Origin: Planctomycetota bacterium
GTDB lineage: Bacteria; Planctomycetota; PUPC01; DSUN01
Reading direction: 5' to 3'
DNA: 43,049 nucleotides
Assembly (NCBI GenBank): GCA_016872875.1
Contig: VGYW01000010.1
Span: forward strand, 1 to 43,049
Shown: positions 33,819-41,225 of the stretch, in pieces
Numbering within the stretch: position 1 is the stretch's first letter
Layout of the letters: each line of letters begins with the position of its first letter
Notes under the pieces: generated by a model
What the model was told of the DNA's origin: nothing
The model's database searches: none
Seen by the model: only the letters and a program-made list of their open reading frames with translations
Translations under genes and position numbers: made by a program

Positions 33819-33917
33819 TGTGGGCGGGGGCTCCGTCCCCCGCGAACTGTGGGCGGGGCGTCTCTGCCCCGCGGGGCGCAGAGGCCCCGCCCACAGCACG
33901 GAGGCCCCGCCCACAGC
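33819..33917. repeat. GGGCGGGGC/GCCCCGCCC palindrome array between hydrogenase genes
   Basis: Repeated GTGGGCGGGGC and GCCCCGCCCAC arms around CTCCGTCCCC or CTCTGCCCCGCGGGG loops. Confidence 0.85.
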
Positions 33918-33951
33918 CTGGAAACCCGGAACGACTTGTGGAGAAGGCAAT

Positions 33952-35505
33952 ATGCGAAGAATCGTGATTGACCCCGTCACCCGCATCGAGGGCCACCTGC
34001 GGATCGAGGTGCTCCTGGACGGCCACGAGGTGAAGGAGGCGAAGAGCGCGGGCACGCTCTTCCGCGGCTTCGAGATCATCCTGAAAGGCCGCAGCCCGGC
34101 CGACGCCCAGCAGCTCACCCAGCGCGTCTGCGGCGTCTGCCCCATCGCTCACGCCACCGCGGCCACCTTCGCACTCGACGCCGCCTTCGGCATCAGCGAG
34201 AAGGTCCCCGACAACGGCCGCATCATCCGAAACCTCATCCTCGGAAGCAACATCCTACAGTCCCACGTCCTGCACTTCTACCATCTGGCGGCGCTCGACT
34301 ACGTGGACGTTGCGGCGTCCGCCGACTACGCTGGCGACAACGACGACCTGCGGGCGGTGCGCGACTTCGTCGCACGCGGACAGCTTGCCCCGTTCGCGCC
34401 CCGCTACGAGGGGGACTACCGCCTGCCCAAGGAGCTGAACCTCAAGGCCACGGCCGACTACGCCGAGGCCCTCAGAGTGCGCCGCACCTGCCACGAGATG
34501 CTCGCCATCTTCGGCGGAAGGATGCCCAGCCAGTGCGGCATCGTGCCCGGCGGCGCCAGCAACGGCCCCACCGCCAGCAAGCTCGCCGCCTTCCTCGGGC
34601 GGCTCGACACCGTCCGCCGCTTCGTCAACGACAAGTACCTGCCCGACGTCCTCGCCGTGGCGAGCGCCTACGCCGACCACTTCGCCATTGGCGGCGGGTG
34701 CAGGCGCTACCTCACGTATGGGCAGTTCGACCAGACGCCGAGCAGCGCGCCGCTCACCGGCCGCAACCGCTTCTTCGCCCCAGGCACCTGGGCCGACGGC
34801 AAGGCCGACAAGCTCGACATCGCGGCCATCACCGAGGCGGTCACACACTCCCGCTTCAAGGGCGACGGCCCGCTCTTCCCCCACCACGAGACCACCGTGC
34901 CGGCGCCCGAGAAGCCGGGGGCCTATAGCTGGCTCAAGTCCCCCCGCTACAACGGCGCCGCCTACGAGGTCGGCCCACTCGCCCTCATGCTGGTCAACCA
35001 CGCGGGCGGCAACCCGCAGGTGAAGCCGCTCGTGGACTCTGCCCTCGCCACGGCGGGGCTTCAGGCCGACGCCCTGTCGTCGGTCATGGGCCGTCACCTC
35101 GCCCGCGCCCTCCACGCCAAGCTCATCGCCGACGCGATGTTCGACTGGGTCGGCCAGCTCAAGCCCGGCGAGCCGCATTGCGCGGAGTGGACGATCCCCG
35201 CGACCGGCGACGGCTGCGGCATGGTGGACGCCCCACGCGGCGCCGTGGCACACTGGGTGAAGGTCCGCGAGCACAAGACCGCCAACTACCAGCTCGTGGT
35301 GCCGACCACCTGGAATGCCTCTCCCGCCGACGACAAGGACCAGCCCGGCCCTATCGAGCAGGCCCTCATCGGCACACAGGTCCGCGACCCGAAGAACCCC
35401 TTCGAGGTCGTCCGCATCGTCCGCTCCTTCGACCCGTGCCTGGCCTGCGCCGTCCACCTGGCCACGCCGAAGGGCGCGAAGCTCGGGGAGTTCCGCATTG
35501 CCTGA
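33952..35505 (+). CDS. [NiFe]-hydrogenase large subunit
   Basis: The 517-residue catalytic subunit binds the Ni-Fe centre through Cys60 and Cys63 (RVCGVCPIAHA) and Cys496 and Cys499 (FDPCLACAVH). The conserved His502 marks the usual maturation cut, leaving a 15-residue C-terminal tail to be removed by the protease encoded next. No Sec codon or unusual ligand appears. ATG 33952 is supported by GGAGAAGG upstream. The gap to the small-subunit gene holds a GC-rich palindrome array (33819-33917), which might form a hairpin in the shared transcript. The subclass should be set by phylogeny. Membership of the operon with MetVF suggests H2 oxidation feeding folate-bound C1 reduction. Confidence 0.94.
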   Translation: MRRIVIDPVTRIEGHLRIEVLLDGHEVKEAKSAGTLFRGFEIILKGRSPADAQQLTQRVCGVCPIAHATAATFALDAAFGISEKVPDNGRIIRNLILGSNILQSHVLHFYHLAALDYVDVAASADYAGDNDDLRAVRDFVARGQLAPFAPRYEGDYRLPKELNLKATADYAEALRVRRTCHEMLAIFGGRMPSQCGIVPGGASNGPTASKLAAFLGRLDTVRRFVNDKYLPDVLAVASAYADHFAIGGGCRRYLTYGQFDQTPSSAPLTGRNRFFAPGTWADGKADKLDIAAITEAVTHSRFKGDGPLFPHHETTVPAPEKPGAYSWLKSPRYNGAAYEVGPLALMLVNHAGGNPQVKPLVDSALATAGLQADALSSVMGRHLARALHAKLIADAMFDWVGQLKPGEPHCAEWTIPATGDGCGMVDAPRGAVAHWVKVREHKTANYQLVVPTTWNASPADDKDQPGPIEQALIGTQVRDPKNPFEVVRIVRSFDPCLACAVHLATPKGAKLGEFRIA

Positions 35506-36085
35506 CCGCGCGACGGCACCAGGGGGAGGGACGTGGGCGGGGCCTCCGCGCCCCGCGGGGCAGAGACGCTGTGGGCGGGGCCTCCGTGCCCCGCGGGGGA
35601 CAGAGCCCCCGCCCACGCTCGTCATCATTGGCGTCGGCCATGAGCTCATGGGCGACGACCGGGTGGGCGTGGAGGCCGTGCGGCGCCTCAGGCAGGCCGG
35701 CCTCGAACCAGGAATTGAGACCCTCGAGGCCGGAACGTCCGTGATGGACGCGCTCGACCTCGTGCCCCGCGGGGCCGACGTGTTGGTGATAGACGCGGCC
35801 TCGGGCGGACACCCGCCCGGCAGCGTGTACCGCTTCGCGTTGGAGGACCTTGCCTCGCAGCGGGGGATGAGCCTGCACGAGACCTCGCTGCCCGAGGCAT
35901 TCGCCCTGGCGCGGCTCGCCGGGGCAGCGTTCGGAAAAGTCGTAGTCATCGGCATCGAGCCGGACCGGGTGGAGCCGGGCACCGAGCTCTCGCCGACCCT
36001 GGAGGAGAAGATGCCCGCGATCCTTAACGCGGTTCGCGAGGAGATCGCGAGGATGTTGGGGATGGATGGATGGATGAATGGATGA
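35498..36085 (+). CDS. Hydrogenase maturation protease
   Basis: This endopeptidase of the HybD/HycI family removes the C-terminal tail of the large subunit after nickel insertion. Conserved parts are LVIIGVGHELMGDDRVG with the first metal-binding Asp, VLVIDAASGG, MSLHETSLPEAF with the His ligand, and IEPDRVEPGTELSP. TTG 35498 is chosen: it has GGGGAG 7 bases upstream and overlaps the large-subunit stop, and no other start is in frame before the domain. The N-terminus is lengthened by an in-frame GC-rich palindrome (35532-35616) inserted between residues about 11 and 40. The C-terminal residues GMDGWMNG and the stop come from an ATTCATCC-word element (36058-36151). Total length is 195 residues against about 160 in the family. 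Confidence 0.87.
   Translation: MPDRATAPGGGTWAGPPRPAGQRRCGRGLRAPRGTEPPPTLVIIGVGHELMGDDRVGVEAVRRLRQAGLEPGIETLEAGTSVMDALDLVPRGADVLVIDAASGGHPPGSVYRFALEDLASQRGMSLHETSLPEAFALARLAGAAFGKVVVIGIEPDRVEPGTELSPTLEEKMPAILNAVREEIARMLGMDGWMNG
35532..35616. repeat. GGGCGGGGC palindrome in the protease gene
   Basis: Two GTGGGCGGGGCCTCCG words and a GCCCCCGCCCAC right arm, read in frame near the protein N-terminus. Confidence 0.85.
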
Positions 36086-36151
36086 GTGGATGAATGCCCG
36101 AAAGACAGCCTCTTTCATTCATCCATTCATCCACCCATCCACTCATCCCCC
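36058..36151. repeat. ATTCATCC-word palindrome, copy A4, between protease and metV
   Basis: Same word family. Its left arm supplies the last eight codons and stop of the protease gene and the rest fills the gap before metV. Confidence 0.85.
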
Positions 36152-36190
36152 TTGGTTGCGGCCAATGGCCGCATTAGGAGGTTGATCGCC

Positions 36191-36865
36191 ATGCTCGTCA
36201 CAGAGGAAAAGCCGATCAAGGAAGTCCTCGGCGTGCTGGAGGCCGACAAGCGGGTCTTCATCGTCGGCTGCGCCGGCTGCCCCGAGGGCTGGGCGACGGG
36301 TGGGCCGGAAAAGGTCGCCGCTCTCGCCGAACAGCTCACCGCCAAGGGCAAGGAGGTCGTCGGGACCACGATGATTGACTTCCTGTGCAACAAGGCGCTC
36401 GTCGGCCTGCGCCTCGCCCGCTGCCTCGAGGCGCTCAAGGCCGCCGACGCCCTCCTCGTCTCCTCCTGCGGCATCGGAGTCCAGGCCACCGCCGCGATGG
36501 TGGACAGGCCGTGCCATCCGGTGCTCAACACCATCTCGTCGGCGGGCTTCCAGGGCCTCTGGCCATCGTCCGAGCGCTGCCAGCAGTGCGGCGAGTGCGT
36601 CCTGAGCTACACCGCCGGCATCTGCCCCATCACCACGTGCGCCAAGCACCTCCTCAACGGCTCCTGCGGCGGCTCGCACCAGGGCACGTGCGAGGTCGAG
36701 AAGAACCGCCCCTGCGGCTGGTATCGCATCTACGACCGCCTCAAGGCCCTCGGCAAGCTCGACGACTACAAGAAGCTCATGGCCATCCGGGACTTCGGGA
36801 AGCTGGACCTCCCGATGAAGCACCGCTCCACCATCCGCTGGGCGCTAGAAACCAAGCAGTTCTGA
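36191..36865 (+). CDS. metV: MetV-like iron-sulfur/zinc protein, methylene-THF reductase partner
   Basis: The 224-residue protein is the methylene-tetrahydrofolate reductase C-terminal-domain family member that partners MetF in acetogens. Its first domain has GCAGCPEGWATGG (Cys27, Cys30), Cys66 and SSCGIG (Cys93). The second has a dense Cys cluster (CQQCGEC 130-136, Cys145, Cys150, Cys159, Cys167, Cys175). These should hold two or more iron-sulfur or zinc sites passing electrons to the MetF flavin. AGGAGGT precedes ATG 36191. The next gene is metF, 11 bp away. The hydrogenase genes upstream are the only apparent electron input here. Confidence 0.87.
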   Translation: MLVTEEKPIKEVLGVLEADKRVFIVGCAGCPEGWATGGPEKVAALAEQLTAKGKEVVGTTMIDFLCNKALVGLRLARCLEALKAADALLVSSCGIGVQATAAMVDRPCHPVLNTISSAGFQGLWPSSERCQQCGECVLSYTAGICPITTCAKHLLNGSCGGSHQGTCEVEKNRPCGWYRIYDRLKALGKLDDYKKLMAIRDFGKLDLPMKHRSTIRWALETKQF

Positions 36866-36876
36866 AGGAGAACAGC

Positions 36877-37755
36877 ATGAGCCGCCTCCAGCAGGAACTC
36901 GAGGCCGGCAGGTTCGTCGTCACCGGCGAGGTCGGCCCCCCGAAGGGGATAGACACCCACGAGCTCGACCACGAGCTCGAACACCTCAAGGGCCGCGTCG
37001 TCGCCATCAACGTCACCGACATCCAGAGCGCCGTCATGCGCCTCGGCTCGCTCGTCGTCTCCGAATACCTGGTCCGCAAGGGCTTCGAGCCTGTCTTCCA
37101 GCTCACCTGCCGCGACCGCAACCGGCTCGCCCTCCAGACCGAGCTCATCTCCGCCGCATGGGTCGGAATCGAAAACGTCCTCTGCCTCACAGGCGACCAC
37201 CAGGTCCTCGGCGACCACAAGGGCGCGAAAGGCGTCTTCGACCTCGACTCCGTCTCCCTCCTCCAGACTGTGAACCTGCTGAACAGCGGGAAGGACCTCG
37301 CGGGGAACGGCCTCCAGGGCGCGCCCAAGCTCTTCCCCGGCGCCGTCGTGGCCCCAGGCCTCGAGCCGATGGAGCCGCAGGTGCTGAAGTTCGAGAAAAA
37401 GGTCGCCGCGGGCGCCAGGTTCTTCCAGACCCAGGCCCTCTACGACCCGCGCCAGCTCGAAGCCTTCATGCGAAAGGTCGAGCACCTCAAGGTCCCCGTC
37501 CTCGCGGGCATCGTCCTCCTCAAGAACGTCGGCATGGCCAGGTTCATGAACGCCAACGTCGCCGGCGTCTTCGTGCCCGACCATCTCATCAAGGAGATGG
37601 CGGACTGCCCGAGGAAGCGGCTGAAGCAGAAGAGCGCCGAGATAGGCGGCCGCCTCGTCAAGGAGATGAAGGGCATGTGCCAGGGCATCCACCTCATGCC
37701 GCTGGGCTGGACCGACATCGTGCCCGACGTCCTCGGCCACGCCGGCCTCGCCTGA
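36877..37755 (+). CDS. metF: Methylenetetrahydrofolate reductase
   Basis: The 292-residue flavoprotein reduces 5,10-methylene-THF to 5-methyl-THF. The TIM barrel carries the catalytic Glu in VTGEVGPPKG (Glu18), TGDHQVLGDH, FDLDSVSLLQ and FFQTQALYD, as in MetF family members. Its length matches MetF proteins that work with MetV, which lack NADH-specific features of the E. coli enzyme. AAGGAG stands 8 bases before ATG 36877. It closes a five-gene operon with the hydrogenase. Methyl-THF could feed methionine synthesis or, if the genome has CODH/ACS, the Wood-Ljungdahl pathway; neither is visible in this window. Downstream is an 82-bp tandem repeat. Confidence 0.93.
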   Translation: MSRLQQELEAGRFVVTGEVGPPKGIDTHELDHELEHLKGRVVAINVTDIQSAVMRLGSLVVSEYLVRKGFEPVFQLTCRDRNRLALQTELISAAWVGIENVLCLTGDHQVLGDHKGAKGVFDLDSVSLLQTVNLLNSGKDLAGNGLQGAPKLFPGAVVAPGLEPMEPQVLKFEKKVAAGARFFQTQALYDPRQLEAFMRKVEHLKVPVLAGIVLLKNVGMARFMNANVAGVFVPDHLIKEMADCPRKRLKQKSAEIGGRLVKEMKGMCQGIHLMPLGWTDIVPDVLGHAGLA

Positions 37756-37792
37756 CCGCTCCACTCTGGATCACCTCTGCGGCCCTCGTGCT

Positions 37793-38095
37793 TGATCCAC
37801 TATGGGCGCTTTGGCGATCCGGACGCTTCCGGGGCGGTCCCGGCATACTGTATCACCTGCGCGACACAGGTGTTTGACCCACTATGGGCGCTTTGGCGTT
37901 CCGGACGCTTCCGGGGCGGTCCCGCCATACTGTATCACCTGCGCGACACAGGTGTTTGACCCACTATGGGTGTTTTGGCGATCCGGACGCATCCGGGGCG
38001 GTCCCGCCATACTGTATCACCTGCGCACAGTCACTTGACCCACTATGAGCGCTTTGGCGTACCGGGCGGCTCCGGGGCCTTCCCGCCATTCTGAA
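37793..38095. repeat. 82-bp tandem repeat, three full units plus a diverged fourth
   Basis: CCACTATGGGCGCTTTGGCG starts at 37797 and recurs at 37879, 37961 (diverged) and 38040, giving periods of 82, 82 and 79 bp. Each unit contains CACCTGCGCGACACAGGTG-like and CCGGGGCGGTCCCG stretches that can form hairpins. A final inverted half (TGATACAGAATGGGGCGG, near 38120) pairs with the last unit. Confidence 0.85.
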
Positions 38096-38171
38096 TCAAC
38101 CTCGCCCCCACCGCGGGGGGTGATACAGAATGGGGCGGCCACGACTTCGGCGTAGGGACGGGCGGCTCGCC

Positions 38172-38198
38172 CGTGGGCGGGGCCTCCGCGCCCCGCGT
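38172..38198. repeat. GGGCGGGGC palindrome, short copy
   Basis: One GGGCGGGGCCTCCGCGCCCC word of the same family, intergenic. Confidence 0.75.
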
Positions 38199-38260
38199 CC
38201 CGGCTGTTCCATCCGGCTCTCGGTGCCTAAAGCCAGAAGCAGCAAGAACATCTTGCCGCC

Positions 38261-38563
38261 CTAACCGCTTGAAAGGCAATGGCTTATGGGTGTCAGGCAC
38301 CGAAACTGCCGAAACTGGGCACCGAAACTGGTCGCGTTTCTGATCGAGATCGTCAGGACAATAGCTGTGCATGGCTCGAACGCTTGGCCATCAACCCTCG
38401 CAGAGAGTTGAAAGCCCTCTGCCTCCGCACCCCAAACCTGTTCGTTGGGCTCAGCCTTGATAGGCTCAGCACCGTAGGAGGCCAGAGCCATCGCGAACAG
38501 CATAGCCAACAACCGGTGGGCGATCAACATAAGCCAAAGGGCATGTCGTGATGGGAACCTCAT
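38261..38563 (-). CDS. Small secreted protein, probably truncated
   Basis: The 100-residue frame starts at ATG 38563 after GGAGG. It has a signal peptide (LIAHRLLAMLFAMALASYGA) and then EGFQLSARVDGQAFEPCTAIV with LTISIRNAT, a pattern seen at the start of small beta-sandwich domains of secreted proteins (BsuPI-like). The last 20 residues (QFRQFRCLTPISHCLSSG) read through low-complexity repeats and do not look like domain sequence. I infer that a longer secreted protein has been cut and now ends in repeat DNA. It may be non-functional. Confidence 0.5.
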   Translation of the reverse strand: MRFPSRHALWLMLIAHRLLAMLFAMALASYGAEPIKAEPNEQVWGAEAEGFQLSARVDGQAFEPCTAIVLTISIRNATSFGAQFRQFRCLTPISHCLSSG

Positions 38564-38788
38564 TTCGATGCCTCCAAAAGAACTTCCCATCGGTGGCGCG
38601 ACACAGTTTGCAGAGCTTACAGGGTATGAGCCTGTGATGCAATACTATTGTTCCGGTTGCGGTGCGAGAGGCGCAGGGAGCCCGTGTTCTCTCTGGAACT
38701 TGGCCTTTCGTGAAGCAAAGGGCCGGGCGATCACGTGGCGCACGCGTCTGCCTCCCCGTCGACGGCCCGCACCGCGATGCCCACCTTC

Positions 38789-39442
38789 TCATTGCGTTGG
38801 CGGCGGAGAAGGTGCGCCGGAGTTTTTCATCTCGCGGGGCAGGTCGAAGCTCGGCTTGTAGTTCTCAATGTAGCCTCGTGCTTCCTTGAAATGCTCCTTC
38901 CCCTCGAAACTGGTCGCAATGAGGCGGTCCAGTCTGGCAAGCACTTGCTCTTTCCCCTCAATCATCCAGATGACCCATGCGGCGAGCTTGCGCTCCGTGT
39001 CATCCCCTGACCTCCTCAGGATCACCTCCAGGTGTGGGATCGCCTGCTCACCGATCCTGACAAGCGCCACGGCAGCTACATAGTAACCCTCAGTGGGGAT
39101 CGCCTGACTAAACAGAATGCGCCCTTCAGGAAGGTACTTCAGCATGCCGCAAAGCGGGCGAATTGCCTCGACTGCCCTGAGCTCCCCGAGCAAGCATATC
39201 GCAAGGTGCAGCGGGCCGTCGCGTTCTTTGCTGATGTCCTTCTCGCTCAGCATGGCGATGAGGTTCTTGATAGTCTCCCTCCTCTCATTGATGACTTCGT
39301 CGAAGGCCGCCTTTCGCTCTTTTGGCTCTTTGCTGCGCAGCGCGGCCAGGTTGCCAGCTCTGGCTTGCTGCCCAGGGGCCACTGCCGGAGCCACCAGTAG
39401 CAAGGCAAGCCATGCGGTGAGCCCGAAGACCAATCGCGCCAT
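38789..39442 (-). CDS. Secreted HEAT-repeat-like protein
   Basis: The 217-residue protein starts with a signal peptide (GLTAWLALLLVAPAVAPGQ). The mature chain has several helix pairs like HEAT repeats (ERKAAFDEVINERRETIKNL, AICLLGELRAVEAIRPLCGML, VAAVALVRIGEQAIPHLEVI). It is shorter than the HEAT protein at 27590. AAGGAG lies before ATG 39442; a longer frame upstream to 39523 has no Shine-Dalgarno. It shares strand and spacing with the two genes upstream (39528-41153 and 41226-42617), suggesting co-expression. Function unknown. Confidence 0.75.
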   Translation of the reverse strand: MARLVFGLTAWLALLLVAPAVAPGQQARAGNLAALRSKEPKERKAAFDEVINERRETIKNLIAMLSEKDISKERDGPLHLAICLLGELRAVEAIRPLCGMLKYLPEGRILFSQAIPTEGYYVAAVALVRIGEQAIPHLEVILRRSGDDTERKLAAWVIWMIEGKEQVLARLDRLIATSFEGKEHFKEARGYIENYKPSFDLPREMKNSGAPSPPPTQ

Positions 39443-39527
39443 AGGACTTCTCCTTACACTGAAGCGATCAGAGCGGAACAGTTGGCTCCTTGTGAGGGGG
39501 GCAAGGTGCCAAACGACGGGCATCTGC

Positions 39528-41153
39528 CTAGTTCCCGTCGACAGTTATTGTGAAAGTCTTCAGCGCCGCCTCTTGGGGATTCTTCATGTAATCTCGAGCT
39601 TCGAGCGTGAAAGTGTAGACCCCCGGCGTCGTCGGCGTACCCGATATTATAATTATAGAACCGTTCTCGGTGTGGGTCAAGCCTGGCGGAAGACTGCCCA
39701 TGTCCAGGGTCCAGCGAACGTCATCGCTTCCGTTCTCAGAGGTTACCTCCCTGGAGTATGGAACTCCCACACTAGCGTTCGGCAGTGACCCCGTCGTTAT
39801 CCTCAGGAAGTTCGTAGGAGTGGTCCCCCAGAAGTCGTGCTGTGGCGGAATTTTGTTCTGGTAGGTTGGGTCCCATTTCCACGTCTCGCCATCCTTCTCG
39901 ATAGACAGTGAAGAATGCCAGAAGGAGTAATCGGAGCATCGTACTCCTTCCCGCCCAGATGCCCAGTCCAAGCTAACACGGACCCACTCCCGCATGTTGT
40001 GCTTCTGGACCATTGCCTCCACCTCTCCCACAGTTCCGCGCAACCCGGGCATGTCCACGGCGTACAGATGCCCATTGCCGTTTGGGCCCCACGGTTCGTT
40101 ATCGTTGTCCCCATCTTTGTAGAACGGGTCGTCATCCGGGCGCCACTCTGTGATCAGGCTCCAATACTCCAAGATGCTCCAATCACCTCCTGCGAGTTTG
40201 TCCCATTGGATCCGCCGCATTTCCCTCGTCACATCCCACTGGATCTGTCTACGGTCGAAGAGCCATTGGTCACCGTCAGCTATCAGCTCAGGTGGTTGTA
40301 CTGTGAACTGAATCTGGCAGTAGTGCCGGGCTACAGGAGTGTTCGCATCCCATGTCGCAAAGACTCCTGTACTGGTTCCCGCGTTCCTGGAGTTGTCCGG
40401 GAACTCCTCACCCAGCTCCCCGTTCTCTGGGCTATAGCCCGTGGGTTGGGCACCTATGATGTAAACCAGCATGGTGTAGCTGGTTGTCCCAATAGAGGCT
40501 GTCACAGTGTGTTTGGCCCACGCAGCCTTAGAGACCCTCCTCTGCAAGGGATGCCCATCAACGGCCTCTCCCCCTGACCAATATATGAAGTTCGCCACAA
40601 GGCTCTCGTCAACTTCAGGGTAGATGGTAGCCTTCAGGTACACGTAGCCCGGCGAACCCGTCACCGGCCTTATGGCCGCACAGATGTCTGTCCTGTACGG
40701 CGTGTTCTCCGCCTTCGCAATATCGGTGGCACTATCGCTCAGGAAGTTGATATCTCTCACCTCAACAACGTATAGCTTTGCGCTTGCGGTGCCGTGAACG
40801 GGACACGACGCTGAGACGGTGTACTGCTCCGCTGCATCCGGAGTGCCGACCACTTGTCGCGTATAGCTCGGCACGTTCTCGTCAGGTGTGTAGTCTCGGT
40901 CGGGCATGAAGCTAAGGTCCCCGAAGCCGACATTGCAGTTGCAGGTGCAATAAGCCGTGTAGAGAACCTCGTTTCCAATAGGAATGTATTGGTCTTCGGA
41001 CGGGCTGATCGACACTTGCCCAGGTTGTCCCCCGCCCCCGGCACCCCAGACCGCCAGTGTCGCGACCAAGCCGAGAACACAGATCAGGCAGGCTATCCCG
41101 AGAGCGCGAAACGCAAGAGTCCCGCAAAACGGCCGGGTTCGCCGAGTCTTCAT
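39528..41153 (-). CDS. Secreted or membrane-anchored protein with a C-terminal Ig-like domain
   Basis: The 541-residue protein has one N-terminal hydrophobic helix (ALGIACLICVLGLVATLAVW), acting as a signal or anchor. A cysteine-containing region follows (CTCNCNVGF), then a long central part rich in Trp and Asp, and a C-terminal putative Ig-like domain of the He-PIG type (about 455-541): GSLPNASVGVPYS, LPPGLTHTENG and GTPTTPGVYTFTLEA. The ending is typical of surface-binding proteins. No enzyme family is recognised in the middle. It lies in a probable operon with the anti-sigma-like gene upstream. Confidence 0.75.
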   Translation of the reverse strand: MKTRRTRPFCGTLAFRALGIACLICVLGLVATLAVWGAGGGGQPGQVSISPSEDQYIPIGNEVLYTAYCTCNCNVGFGDLSFMPDRDYTPDENVPSYTRQVVGTPDAAEQYTVSASCPVHGTASAKLYVVEVRDINFLSDSATDIAKAENTPYRTDICAAIRPVTGSPGYVYLKATIYPEVDESLVANFIYWSGGEAVDGHPLQRRVSKAAWAKHTVTASIGTTSYTMLVYIIGAQPTGYSPENGELGEEFPDNSRNAGTSTGVFATWDANTPVARHYCQIQFTVQPPELIADGDQWLFDRRQIQWDVTREMRRIQWDKLAGGDWSILEYWSLITEWRPDDDPFYKDGDNDNEPWGPNGNGHLYAVDMPGLRGTVGEVEAMVQKHNMREWVRVSLDWASGREGVRCSDYSFWHSSLSIEKDGETWKWDPTYQNKIPPQHDFWGTTPTNFLRITTGSLPNASVGVPYSREVTSENGSDDVRWTLDMGSLPPGLTHTENGSIIIISGTPTTPGVYTFTLEARDYMKNPQEAALKTFTITVDGN

Positions 41154-41225
41154 TCTGGCCCCCTCTCTTTCCGTGCGACTAGGGATGGAGGAAGATGAAC
41201 GTCCACGCTATCGCCTGCGCACTCC

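Larger units (their letters stand above)
37756..38260. other. 505-bp non-coding stretch after metF
   Basis: Mostly the 82-bp tandem repeats, then CCGCGGGG-type palindromes and a GGGCGGGGC element (38172). I see no gene. Confidence 0.65.

Noticed and set aside
32943..35505. F420-type (Mvh/Frh) hydrogenase
   Set aside because: The small subunit carries a full set of distal and medial cluster ligands in the group 1/2 layout and there is no MvhD or HdrA gene, so that class does not fit well.
37793..38095. Possible CRISPR array
   Set aside because: The 82-bp units repeat throughout, with no constant repeat alternating with unique spacers, and no cas genes are near.
38466..38792. Cys/Arg-rich 108-codon frame on the minus strand
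   Set aside because: It overlaps the better supported secreted gene in another frame and has no recognisable domain or ribosome site.
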